Shown here one piece after another: positions 47,998 through 58,854 of a stretch of 64,000 bases of DNA. Origin of the DNA: Ridgeia piscesae (lineage: Eukaryota; Annelida; Polychaeta; Sabellida; Siboglinidae); NCBI GenBank assembly GCA_025642075.2, contig JAODUO010001069.1, forward strand, positions 62,001-126,000, in the 5' to 3' direction. How positions within the stretch are numbered: the stretch's first letter is position 1; every line of letters starts with the position of its first letter. The position numbers and the translations under genes were made by a program. The notes below the pieces were generated by a model. The model did no database searches and had not been told where the DNA came from. It saw only the letters and a program-made list of their open reading frames with translations.

Positions 47998-48490
47998 ATG
48001 CTGAAGTGTGACCGTGCTTCATCCAAGAGCCGTCATAACTGACACTCAGGTCAATCACTTCGGCACCCTCGAATGATGGATCAACGTTGACGTAGACTCG
48101 CCGCACAATCTTCGCAGCAACGTCGAGGATGCTGGTCGCTGTCACTTTGCTGGCATCCGTGATGGTGCGTCTGTGGGTAGCAAACGTAGTTTGGTTGATG
48201 GTATTCGTGTCTAGGTATCGGCACAACTTCACGATGCCACTGTAGCCAACACCCATGTCCATGGAAGCTGACACCACCGACCGTACCACAAGTGGCAGGT
48301 TCCTGCTGTGCCGCCGATGCGATCAGAAGAGTGAGTACTGCTGGTGACATCCTCGCGTGTCACACAGTACGTCTCCATCTTGTAGACCAACCCCAGTTGA
48401 CAGTCAATGACACGGATAGCAACGGTAGCGCAGTGACAGGTTGGACACAACGGCGTCTTCACCAGCTCAGTCAGTTTGGAGACTCGCATG
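47998..48490 (-). pseudogene. Mutator-like transposase, proximal fragment
   Basis: Minus-strand MRVSKLTELVKTPLCPTCHC (a CxxC region), then after a frameshift VVSASMDMGVGYSGIVKLCR, TTFATHRRTITDASKV and DLSVSYDGSWMKHGHTSA. These match the N-terminal part of Mutator-like transposases; SYDGSW carries the first catalytic-type aspartate. The reading is broken at 47997 by the inserted element. Confidence 0.75.
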
Positions 48491-48549
48491 ACAACAGTGG
48501 AGAGAGTCTCGTGAAGACTGCCATCCTCTTGGCGGATTCCTCTGGTTTG

Positions 48550-48749
48550 TCTCGCTGTCTCATGCAGAAGACGCTGATAGTCAAATGTGTTTGTAGTTGC
48601 AAAAGTGTCATCATTTCCAACAAGTCTTCAACTGCTGCACCTGTTAGATGATGCCGCAGGATAAATGAGATGACAGTCACAATGGCTAATCCTTCGGTGA
48701 TGTCAGATCCGTCTTGAATAGAGTCCTCAGCTTTCGGAACGCTTGGCAT
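48550..48749 (-). pseudogene. fragment resembling N-terminus of CACTA-like protein
   Basis: Minus-strand FILRHHLTGAAVEDLLEMM resembles the short N-terminal helix block (HKLTxxALEDLL) of CACTA/DUF4218-type proteins. It lies just upstream of the Mutator-like pseudogene in the same orientation, so it is either a second nested remnant or part of a hybrid. Tentative. Confidence 0.4.
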
Positions 48750-48771
48750 ATCCTGGGAATTAGGAGTGTAG

Positions 48772-49684
48772 TGATGCCCCTAGTTGTCATCCGGAAATAT
48801 GTGAAAATGTGAACACATGTTTAATATTTTAAAAGTGATTATGTATGTTTTCGATAAAATACAAATTCAGTTATTACTTATACAAGGATTTCTGGCTGTA
48901 GTCAGTAGAAATGCACCTCTGTTGTTCAAATGGTAACTTGAAAAATCTGTTGAAAGTCAGGTGAAAAGTGATTGGAGCTAAACAAATTGGCGATAATAAA
49001 CATCGATGCAAAGCCATTTTAGAAAATACTGCCATGTTTCTTTATGTTTGGTCCTGTTTTAGCTCACATATTCAATTGCATTGAAATTAGCAAAATAAAA
49101 AATATTCTAAAACTTCACTGGACACTAGTATTACATTGCTGTTACATTATGGTTTCACAATAGTTTGATAAGCACTTATATCTGACAAGTTGTCTAAATG
49201 CACATAATCATAACACCTATATATATTAGCCCCAAAACAGGTTGAACTGCATGAAAGATGGCTTTCTTCATTACTTGTCAAGATCGCTAAACACAAGCAC
49301 TAGCCACCGATGCCATGGCAACCACCATAATGTTTGATTAAAATGCATGACTTCCATGACCATTCTTACAGGCAAAGTGTCACACTACTTGTTTCTAATT
49401 ATCCTTCAGAAAATAAAACTCTAAATATAATTTTGAGACAGCCCGATTATTGCAACCAAAACCAACACAAAGTCCTATCTTTTAACTTGGCGGAAATTTG
49501 CCTTCCTCCACCATGAGCTGACTTCGTTTTTGAGCGCGAGACTTACATGGCCTATTAGACCTTTACTATAGTAAATTTCTTCATAAACCAAAACATGGTC
49601 ACAACAAAATGTGCTGTTCTATACAATTGATACGTATCCTATGTTTATAATAGTTGTTATTAATTAGTATTTTCATTTTGTTGA
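48772..49684. other. unique AT-rich sequence
   Basis: No gene or repeat recognised. Confidence 0.4.
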
Positions 49685-49858
49685 GATGACACCGGAGACT
49701 TGGTGCGCCACCTGGAGGCAGCGACAGACGGCAAGAATGTGTCGCTCAGTGGACAACTACAGTATGGCAGAGGGAGAGGCAGCAAGTAGCCCACGTGGAA
49801 GTAGAATTCTGAGTTCTGAAGAGGACTCGACAGATGATGAAACACCAACAGACAGATA
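49685..49858 (+). CDS. short acidic ORF, hypothetical
   Basis: ATG at 49685, with an in-frame ATG at 49763 in the context agtatggca, and stop TAA at 49856. The C-terminal part, SRILSSEEDSTDDETPTDR, looks like a genuine disordered acidic segment. It may be a first exon, but no good GT donor precedes the stop. Unrecognised. Confidence 0.25.
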
Positions 49859-49974
49859 ACATGTACCCGTATGTAGTGAATTTTTACCTCTTACTTTTTC
49901 CATAAGCAACCAACATCTTGTGGTGCTCCAAGTGCATGCATGAAGTGAACTATATTCCACTGAATATGAATCGT

Positions 49975-49978
<4 letters not shown>

Positions 49979-50024
<46 letters not shown>
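49979..50024. repeat. (TA)n microsatellite
   Basis: Pure AT dinucleotide run directly adjoining the mobile-element end at 50026. Confidence 0.95.
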
Positions 50025-50025
<1 letters not shown>

Positions 50026-50028
<3 letters not shown>

Positions 50029-50180
50029 GGCTTTATGCAGATGATTAACATTTTTAGCAGTCATACTTTTTTTGGTGGACACATGCATGTTAGCCAGTTG
50101 AGATGTCTTTTTATGACCAAAAATAAACTACAAACACAAAACTGTGACACCATTCTTCAGGGCATACTTGACTTGACTGA
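50026..50180. mobile_element. diverged copy of foldback-element end
   Basis: Starts CAGGGCTTTATGCAG exactly like 14059. It shares tttggtggaca, gttagccagt, aactacaaacaca, gtgacacca and ggcata in the same order. Only one arm is recognisable. Confidence 0.7.
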
Positions 50181-50490
50181 TGACCTTATTTGCTACTTAT
50201 TTTTTATCTGTCAGTCAGTGCGTTTTACTTGTATGTGTGTGCATATATATATATCATTTGTTAATACATGCCTGTTATAGTTATTCTTAATGTTAGTAAT
50301 AGTAGTATGCATGCATGTTTTTATTTATGTCTATTATTTTAATTAATAGTTTAATTAATATTTTAAAATAAGTTTACATCTACAGAGTATCCACTATTTT
50401 TATTCTGATGTTAAAGAGCTTCCTAAGTTTTTGGTATTCCGTTGCGTTTTGCAGTAACACATGAATTTAATCCTTGATGCAAATTTCTAG

Positions 50491-50561
50491 ACCAAGAAAG
50501 AAGACTGCTCATAACACTGGAAGAAGAGGCTAGGGTCCAACTTAGAACTAAGCTTGCTTCT
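50491..50561 (+). CDS. candidate 71-bp internal exon
   Basis: Strong acceptor (gcaaatttctag) and near-consensus donor (tct|gtaagt). The frame opening with two bases of a split codon reads QERRLLITLEEEARVQLRTK then LAS, a charged amphipathic helix. No matching upstream or downstream exon was found, so the gene is unknown. Confidence 0.35.
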
Positions 50562-51006
50562 GTAAGTATCGTGTCCACGTACGTCTCCTTCAACTACACA
50601 TAACCAGGGGTAGAACTACCCACTAGTCCGCTAGTTCGCACACTAGTAAAGATAAGGGTGGACTAGTAAACCTGCCTAATAATTAGTCGGTTTTCTAGTA
50701 AAGGTCAATGTGTCATCCACCCCACCCTACATCAATCGATCAAGTCTTTTTGTAGTCACAGTGACCCTAATCCCAACACATCCACAGGTTGGGGGATGTA
50801 ACTAAATCCCAAGTCATTAAAACGTTGATAAGTTGTTGCCAGTGAGAAACTGGCTACAGCAGCTTCCTTAATTTTCTGATAAATGATGACATAGCTTGCC
50901 AGAATTTATAGTATCAGGTACTCTGTTTCCAGGTTGACGGGTTATACAGTGTGGGTGAATGCCCACAACCTCCAGTATGTGAGTCGTGCTGATGTCAGAA
51001 GACAAC
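50562..51006. other. unique sequence
   Basis: Nothing recognised. Confidence 0.4.
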
Positions 51007-51122
51007 GTACACAGTCTGTGAAGTAATCTCCACAGAGAACAGCTGTCACAGTCTGTGAAGTAATCTCCACCAGAGAACAGCTATCACAGTCTGTGAAGTA
51101 ATCTCCACCAGAGAACAGCTAT
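51007..51122. repeat. ~38-bp tandem repeat, 3 copies
   Basis: cacagtctgtgaagtaatct then ccaccagagaacagctat, three times with small differences. Confidence 0.9.
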
Positions 51123-52318
51123 CCAGTTGCAGTTTGAGTGTGAAAAAATATAATGCCTTCAAGGAAAGCACTATCAAAACTTAATTTGATGGCCATGGGG
51201 TGTGTGCCGTCATTTGTGAGTATCTGAACTGCTTCCCTCAAGCAAACATTTAGGAGTATTAAAACCAGATCATCTAGGTTTAAAAACATGTTTTACTCAT
51301 AGGCCGCGAGACTGTTCGTTGCACTATTTTATGTTGCCATGCTTATTTATTGCTGTCAATTTTTTTTTTATTGCTAGTTAATTTAATTTTACATTTTTAT
51401 GTGCCATTACACTTTCTTTGCGCGTTTTAACATTTTAAAATAATAATATTTAGACCATACTGATATCATATTACCAAGTTGAACTGTTTATGTAAAGATA
51501 TGAACGATTTTCTGACAATGTGTTGCCAGTTAGCTGCTAAAGTTACACTTCAACTTACAATGTCTGGTGTGTAGCTGCTTTATAATATGTTCTGTTTAAC
51601 TGGTACTTGCATGATTCCTGTGAATCAACATGCTCCATACACGGCATTACACGATAGGTCACTTTTCCCAAATGAGAATGCATCTTTACCCTGCTTGTTA
51701 TGTATTTTGTTGGAAGTAAACTAATATATTTCCATATGAATATGCATGGTTTCCTGGATATTTCAGATGTCGTGAGAAGGATCCATTGATCCACCGAGAA
51801 AAAACACATCAAGAAACTCAATATTTGTCAAAAACTTTAATATAGGAAGCCCCTGTCATCCCAGTGAATTGATTTGAATGTCATGCATAGATCAAAGCAC
51901 ATGTATACATACATACAGTAATAAATATTCAGAAATGTTTATACTGATGTGGTTGTGTTGTATGTGATCACTATGGTCTTAAATAGTGCTATAGCCAGAG
52001 CTAATACATCTGAGCTGGGATTCTAACATACAGCACCCTCACACGGATGGGATAAAAACTTTAAACAGATACCATATTAATCAACGAGACGTCTTGAGAT
52101 TGGGCGAAATCTGTGTGCCTTTGGTTTCAGGTTTCACCGGGGGAGTGCCCCAGCTCCTGTCTAATAGCTGTGCTACATGCGTGCTGTGTATGTGGCAGAA
52201 CTATAGATACTAACATCCGTATTCTGTACACGAGCAGCTACAAAACAACATACTAATTGGGAGTAACCATTGTTACCCAGTTGTGATGGTGCTATTTCTA
52301 GATGGGTTTACTTTAGAT
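51123..52318. other. unique AT-rich sequence
   Basis: No gene recognised. An 88-codon minus-strand open frame at 51555-51821 lacks support. Confidence 0.4.
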
Positions 52319-52319
52319 A

Positions 52320-52363
<44 letters not shown>
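52319..52363. repeat. (TA)n microsatellite
   Basis: Pure dinucleotide run. Confidence 0.95.
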
Positions 52364-52366
<3 letters not shown>

Positions 52367-52469
52367 TTGATCAACCATGTAAGTGCATAGTTTAACATAA
52401 GCTTATATATTGCAGTTCACATAAAGAATGTCATGTTTATTTCCTAGGAACAGTTTAATAATCCACAAA

Positions 52470-55400
52470 TGTAAGCATGACAGCTAATTAACCACAGTCC
52501 ATTTAAGCATGACAGCTAATTAACCACAGTCCATTTAAGCATGACAGCTAATTAACCTCACTCCATTTAAGCATGATAGCTAACCCCATTCCATTTAAGC
52601 GTGACAGCAAACCCTACTCCATTTAAGCGTGACAGCAAACCCACTCGATTAAGCGTGACAGCTAACCCCACTCCATTTAAGCGTGACAGCTAATAAACCC
52701 CACTCCATTTAAGCGTGACAGCAAACCCTACTCCATTTAAGCGTAACAGCTAATTAAGCCACTCCATTTAAGCATGACAGGTAACCCTACTCCATTTAAG
52801 CGTGACAGCTAACCCTACTCCATTTAAGCGTGACAGCTAACCCCACTCCATTTAAGCGTGACAGCTAATAAACCCCACTCCATTTAAGCGTGACAGCAAA
52901 CCCTACTCCAATTAAGCGTGACAGCAAACCCCACTCCATTTAAGCGTAACAGCTAATTAAGCCACTCCATTTAAGCATGACAGCTAATCCCACTTCATTT
53001 AAGCGTGACAGCTAATCCCACTTTATTTAAGCGTGACAGCTAACCCCACTCCATTTAAGTGTAACAGCTAATTGACCCCACTTGATTTAAGGGTGACAGT
53101 TACCCCACTCCATATATGCATGACAGCTAACCACACTCCATTTAAGCGTTACAGCTAACCACACTCCATTTAAGCGTGACAGCTTACCCCAGTCCATATA
53201 AGCTTGAGAGCAAACCCCACTCCATTTAAGCGTGACAGCAAACCCCACTCCATTTAAGCATGACAGCAAACCCCACTCCATTTAAGCATGACAGGTAACC
53301 CTACTCCATTTAAGCGTGACAGCTAACCACACTCCATTTAAGCGTAACAGCTAATTAACCCCATTCCATTTAAGCGTGACAGCTAACCCCACTCCATTTA
53401 AGCATGACAGCTAACCCCACTCCATTTAAGCGTGACAGCTAACCCCACTCCATTTAAGCATGATAGCTAACCCCACTCCATTTAAGTGTAACAGCTAATT
53501 AATCCCACTCGATTTAAGCATGACAGTTACCCCACTCCATTTATGCATGACAGCTAACCCCACTCCATTTAAGCATGATAGCTAACCCCATTGCATTTAC
53601 GTGCGACATCTAACCCCAGTCCATTTAGGCGTGACAGCTAACCTCACTCCATTTAAGCGTGACAGCTAACCCTAATCCATATAAGCGTGAGAGCAAACCC
53701 CACTCCATTTAAGCATGACAGCAAACCCCACTCCATTTAAGCGTGACAGCAAACCCCAGTCCATATAAGCGTGAGAGCAAACCCCACTCCATTTAAGCAT
53801 GACAGCAAACCCCACTCCATTTAAGCGTGAGAGCTAACCCCACTCCATTTAAGCGTGACAGCAAACACCACTCCATTTAAGCGTGACAGCAAACCCCACT
53901 CCGTTTAAGCGTGACAGCAAACCCCACTCCATTTAAGCGTGACAGCTAACCCCACTCCATTTAAGCGTGAGAGCTAACCCCACTTCATTTAAGCGTGACA
54001 GCTAACCTCACTCCATTTAAGGTTGAGAGCTAACCCCAGTCCATATAAGCGTGAGAGCAAACCCCACTCCGTTTAAGCGTGACAGCAAACCCCACACCAT
54101 TTAAGCGTGACAGCTAACCCCACTTCATTTAAGTGTAACAGGTAACCCCACACCATTTAAGCGTGACAGCAAACCCCACTCGATTAAGCGTGACAGGTAA
54201 CCCCACTCCATTTAAGTGTCACAACTAACCCCACTTCATTTAAGCGTGACAGCAAACCCCACTCCATTTAATCGTGACAGCTAACTCCACTTCATTTAAG
54301 CGTGATAGCTAACCCCATTCTATTTACGTGCGACAGCTAACCCCACTCGATTTAAGCGTGACAGTTACCCCACTCCATTTATACATGACGGCTAACCCCA
54401 CTCCATTTAAGCATGATAGCTAACCCCATTCCATTTACGTGCGACAGCTAACCCCAGTCCATTTAAGCGTGACAGCTAACCACACTCCATTTAAGCGTGA
54501 CAGCTAACCTCACTCCATTTAAGCGTGACAGCTAACCCCAGTCCATATAAGCGTGAGAGCAAACCCCACTCCATTTAAGCATGACAGCAAACCCCAGTCC
54601 ATATAAGCGTGAGAGCAAACCCCACTCCATTTAAGCATGACAGCAAACCCCAGTCCATATAAGCGTGAGAGCAAACCCCACTCCATTTAAGCGTGACAGC
54701 AAACCCCACTCCGTTTAAGCGTGACAGCTAATCCCACTTCATTGAAGCATGACAGCAAACCCCACTCCATTTAAGCGTGACAGCAAACCCCACTCCATTT
54801 AAGCGTGACAGCAAACTCCACTCCATTTAAGCGTAACAGCTAATTAACCCCATTCCATTTAAGCGTGACAGCTAACCCCACTCCATTTACGTGTGACAGC
54901 TAACCCCACTCCATTTAAGTGTAACAGCTAATTAATCCCACTCGATTTAAGCGTGACAGTTACCCCACTCCATTTATGCATGACAGCTAACCCCACTCCA
55001 TTTAAGCATGATAGCTAACCCCATTGCATTTACGTGCGACAGCTAACCCCAGTCCATTTAGCGTGACAGCTAACCTCACTCCATTTAAGCGTGACAGCTA
55101 ACCCTACTCCATTTAAGCGTGACAGCTAACCCCACTCCATTTAAGCATGACAGCTAACCCACTCCATTTAAGCATGACAGCTAACCCCACTCCATTTAAG
55201 CGTGACAGCTAACCCCAGTCCATATAAGCATGACAGCTAACCCCACTCCATTTAAGCATGACAGCAAACCCCACTCCATTTAAGCGTGACAGCTAACCCC
55301 ACTCCATTTAAGCGTGACAGCTAACCCCACTCCATTTAAGCGTGACAGCTAACAACACTCCATTTAAGCGTGACAGCTAACCCCACTCCATTTAAGCGTG

Positions 55401-55905
55401 ACAGCTAACCCCACTCCATTTAAGCGTGACAGCTAACCCCACTCCGTTTAAGCGTGACAGCTAACCCCACTCCAATTAAGCATGACGGCAAACCCCACTT
55501 TATTTAAGTGTGACAGGAAACCCCACTCGATTAAGCGTGACAGCTAATTAACCCCACTCCATTTAAGCGTAACAGCTAATTAACCCCACTCCATTTAAGC
55601 ATGACAGCTAACCCCACTCCATTTAAGCATGACAGCTAACCACACTCCATTTAAGCGTGACAGCTAACCCCACTCCAATTAAGCATGACGGCAAACCCCA
55701 CTTTATTTAAGTGTGACAGGAAACCCCACTCGATTAAGCGTGACAGCTAATTAACCCCACTCCATTTAAGCGTAACAGCTAATTAACCCCACTCCATTTA
55801 AGCGTGACAGCTAACTCCACTCCATTTAAGCGTACCAGCTAATTAACCCCATTCCATTTAAGCGTGACAGCAAACCCCACTCCATTTAAGCGTGACACTG
55901 ACAGC
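52470..55905. repeat. 28-bp minisatellite, ~120 copies
   Basis: Consensus unit ccccactccatttaagcgtg plus acagctaa, with frequent variants (gcatgac, gcgtaac, gcaaa for gctaa, insertion of ttaa, tccatataagc). Blocks of several units recur, for example 55480-55560 and 55670-55755, showing larger-scale duplications. Confidence 0.98.
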
Positions 55906-56030
55906 AAACCCTACAAAAATGCTTTTGTGTCACGTCTGGGAGGGTGGATTGCCGCCCCTTTTGTGTCAAGTCTGGGAGGCTGGTGTACCCCCCCTTTGTG
56001 TCATATCTGGGAAGGTAGAGTACCCCCACT
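55906..56030. repeat. ~40-bp degenerate repeat, 3 copies
   Basis: tttgtgtca(c/a)(g/a)tctgggag followed by gtggattgccgcccc-like sequence, three times. Confidence 0.75.
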
Positions 56031-56615
56031 ATATCTCACCTGGAAGTTGATGAACTCATTTCATCCCTTACTCACCCTCTCAAACTTAATGAACAAATCA
56101 ATCATTCACACATCGACTGACTCATTCACTCATCCATTGACTTCATCACTCAGTCCCTCACTCACTCAGTCTTGCGAGTGAAATAGTCACTGGTGCATTA
56201 GACACTGGCCAGTAGAGTTGACCACGTCATCAAAAACTGATGCATGTGTATCTTCTACACAAGAATGACAGTCAGGTTTTCCCAAAGTATTCACGTGACC
56301 CAATATTGTGGTCACTCTGTCACTGCCCAGTGTCCACACAAAAGAACACCCAACTTCACAGATATAATGTTAAACATTTACTTATATACATTTGTTGCAA
56401 TGTCTGCACATTGATTGGTGACAAACCATATTGATTTTGGCAGTCGTAATATGTTTATCATCCAGCAATACTAATAAGCTCACAATTAAGACTACTATAT
56501 ATATACAATTAACTTCAATTAAGTCATGTACAGAAACACAAAGTGTCTTGAATAATTTGCCTTGACAAGTCCATTCTGATAGAAGGTTGGGCAGGTAGGT
56601 GAGATGATGACTCCA
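56031..56615. other. unique sequence, LAMTOR4 3' UTR and downstream
   Basis: Contains TCAC/TCATT-rich low-complexity sequence near 56090-56175. No clear AATAAA was found on the minus strand near the stop codon. Confidence 0.4.
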
Positions 56616-56701
56616 TTACACCACAGGGTCGGGTCGCCTCTTGCACACAAAGACACGGTGATTGGAGACGGTGATGACATACTGGAAGTCATCCCAGATA
56701 A
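56616..56701 (-). CDS. LAMTOR4: LAMTOR4 exon 3
   Basis: Acceptor cacgacag|ttatctgg, completes a split Val codon, ends PDPVV with TAA at 56618-56616. Confidence 0.9.
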
Positions 56702-58492
56702 CTGTCGTGGACAAAAGAGAAGCAATACAAATCTCCACAGCAGTACATTCAAGGGGACATTGTTAGCGCATTGATATCAAATGTTATCATTGCTATTATT
56801 AAATAGGGGGCCACACATCCTAATTTTGACATAACTGCGTAATATCTGGCTGTTGGTATTGTGTCACACAGTTGCATCTACCCCCCGAATCCACCCTTTA
56901 CAGGATATCTGATTAGATTTACGTAAGTAAACAGCTATGAAATTAAAAGCATTTTTTGTAAAAACTGGTGTAATTGTACTTGGGCTCATTCATGCATATA
57001 ATATTATATCAACAGTGAAGTGCACATAAGTGAGTTTTACCAGTGTTAACACAGTGGAAATAAATGGTAGATATACTGTCAATTATTGGTGTTCACTACG
57101 TAATTTGTGTATGTATTCTTTAGTATATTGCACCATTTTATCGTTAAATTACATTAAAGAAGTTTATATGGAGAGGTGGAGGAAGCTGACATATTGTGTA
57201 AGGACAAATTTGACTTGCGCCAAAAAATAAACTAATATGGTATACCAAGTAATAGATTTCAATCATATTGGATATTAATTTAGTACAGGCGAATCAAATT
57301 TTTTTATAGTCGGTATGAGTGGATCGATCTTTTCTGCGGAATAAACCTCTAACAGAAAACTATCCATGGAAGAACTTTCCTAAAAACAACTAAAACCTGG
57401 AAGTGACCTGAGAGTCTTCGGAAGTTGGCAGATGAGTTTGAAGACTGGAGGACTTTGAGAGACAGTCGTGTGAGCCTCATTAACTGGTCCGCCATCACCT
57501 CATCATTCTCCAAGTCTCCACCAGACTGCAACAACAACAGTGACAGATTGACAACAACACCTGCACATGGCAGACTGCAACAACAACAGTGACATATTCA
57601 CAATAACACCTGCACAGGGCAGACTGAAACAACAACAGTGACAGATTCATAACACCTGCACAGGGCAGACTGAAACAGCAACAGATTCACAACAACACCT
57701 ACACAACATGACTGAAAGAACAACAACCCCTACACAGTCTAAACTGAAACAGTAATAGATTGACAACACCACAGTCTAGACTGAAACAACAACAACAACA
57801 GTAACAGGTTCACAACAACACATGCACAGCCTAGACTGAATCACTGAAACAACAACAGTAATTTGCACAAAATATCTTCTTTTGGCGTTGTACCATTCTG
57901 ACTTTGCTACAAGTAGAAGCTGCATTATTTGGTGTGTCATGGTGATTGGAGATGGACACTCAATACCTGCCATTTTTGCCGGAGGAGAACTTTGGCCCTG
58001 AGAGGCGAGTGACCGTTTGGTTTGAACGGTTTGACTTTTTCTGCAATTGTTTAGTTCCAACTGATTGCAGAATCGTTCAAACCAAACGGCCACTCTCCTA
58101 GACTCCTTTCAATATGGCGGCAGCCGACTGCTTCCCCCGAAAGGAGGTGCTGCAACTGCTTTGAATAAACCAAAGAACATGGAGGTGCAAAATAATTGCA
58201 TTTGTTTCTACATGCTATTTTTTTTACTGCCGAGATATATTGGCAGAAGCTGCCGGCAAGCCAACCAGAATACCAGCGCAACAAGAACGACATGTTCACA
58301 CCTTCCGGTAATACGTGAACAATAGTAACAGACTCACAACAACACCTGCACAGCACAGACTGACACAACAAAATTAACAAGTTCATAACACTTTACAACA
58401 AGTTTGTGGCTAACCTTGGTTTGGAATGAGAATATGTGAGTACTACATTGGAAAAAAGGTGCATTTCTCTGTGCTTTAATTTGTTATCCTCA

Positions 58493-58526
<34 letters not shown>

Positions 58527-58842
58527 TTCGTCTTTATTTGCTTTTGCATAACAATGTTGTTTAACTGCATGTACATATAATTTTTACAAAATAAACTCAA
58601 TCACTCAGTATATGCATGTTTGAAGGCCATTGTACCAATAAACGAGCAAAGTGGTTGTCGGTGGATTGTCAGTTATTTACAGAAATGACAGTGCTGTATT
58701 CTTTCTATATGAAGAGATGGCTGACTGACTGACTTTGACAGAACTTCTGATTTGAGTGTTTACTTACAGCTACTACAGCGCCATCTTCCTTCATGACAAT
58801 GTGCCCAGCAGAGTCAGGAATACGATCAATGCCTTGCATCAT
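56616..58842 (-). CDS. LAMTOR4: LAMTOR4, Ragulator subunit, three coding exons
   Basis: Joined minus-strand exons 58842-58768, 57525-57408 and 56701-56616 encode 92 residues (human protein: 99). LAMTOR4 is one of five roadblock-fold subunits of the lysosomal Ragulator complex, which anchors Rag GTPases for mTORC1 activation. Hallmarks present: QGIDRIPDSAGHIV (human QGLERIPDQLGYLV), GAVVASGGDLENDE (human GAVLASSGDLENDE), FRRLSVIWDDFQYVITVSN (human FKRLSVVFGEHTLLVTVSG) and RVFVCKRR. Intron 1 is phase 0 and intron 2 phase 1, and the frame continues through both. ATG 58842 is followed by a second ATG at 58839; either could start. An AG acceptor just upstream (58856-58855) suggests a non-coding first exon. 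Confidence 0.92.
57408..57525 (-). CDS. LAMTOR4: LAMTOR4 exon 2
   Basis: Acceptor ttgttgcag|tctggt, donor ctctcag|gtcact. Encodes SGGDLENDEVMADQLMRLTR to FRRLS plus one base. Confidence 0.92.
57522..57862. repeat. ~45-55 bp degenerate tandem repeat at LAMTOR4 intron 1 acceptor
   Basis: Units share cagactg(c/a)aacaacaacag, a gacagattcacaa-like block and cacctgcacagggc. One more copy lies at 58321-58380. The first unit overlaps the true splice acceptor of exon 2. Confidence 0.85.
58007..58094. other. inverted repeat in LAMTOR4 intron 1
   Basis: Arms gagtgaccgtttggtttgaa (58007 onward) and its near reverse complement ending at 58094, with ctgcaat/attgcag pairing inside. The left arm has about 10 extra bases. 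It may be the core of a small foldback element. Confidence 0.75.
58495..58524. repeat. (TA)n microsatellite
   Basis: Pure dinucleotide run in LAMTOR4 intron 1. Confidence 0.9.
58768..58842 (-). CDS. LAMTOR4: LAMTOR4 exon 1 (coding)
   Basis: 25 codons ending DGAVVA at gtagct|gtaagt. Confidence 0.9.
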
Positions 58843-58854
58843 TGTTCAGGTTTT

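Noticed and set aside
52470..55905. Possible CRISPR array (28-bp repeat length)
   Set aside because: Units are contiguous without spacers and degenerate throughout; it is a minisatellite.
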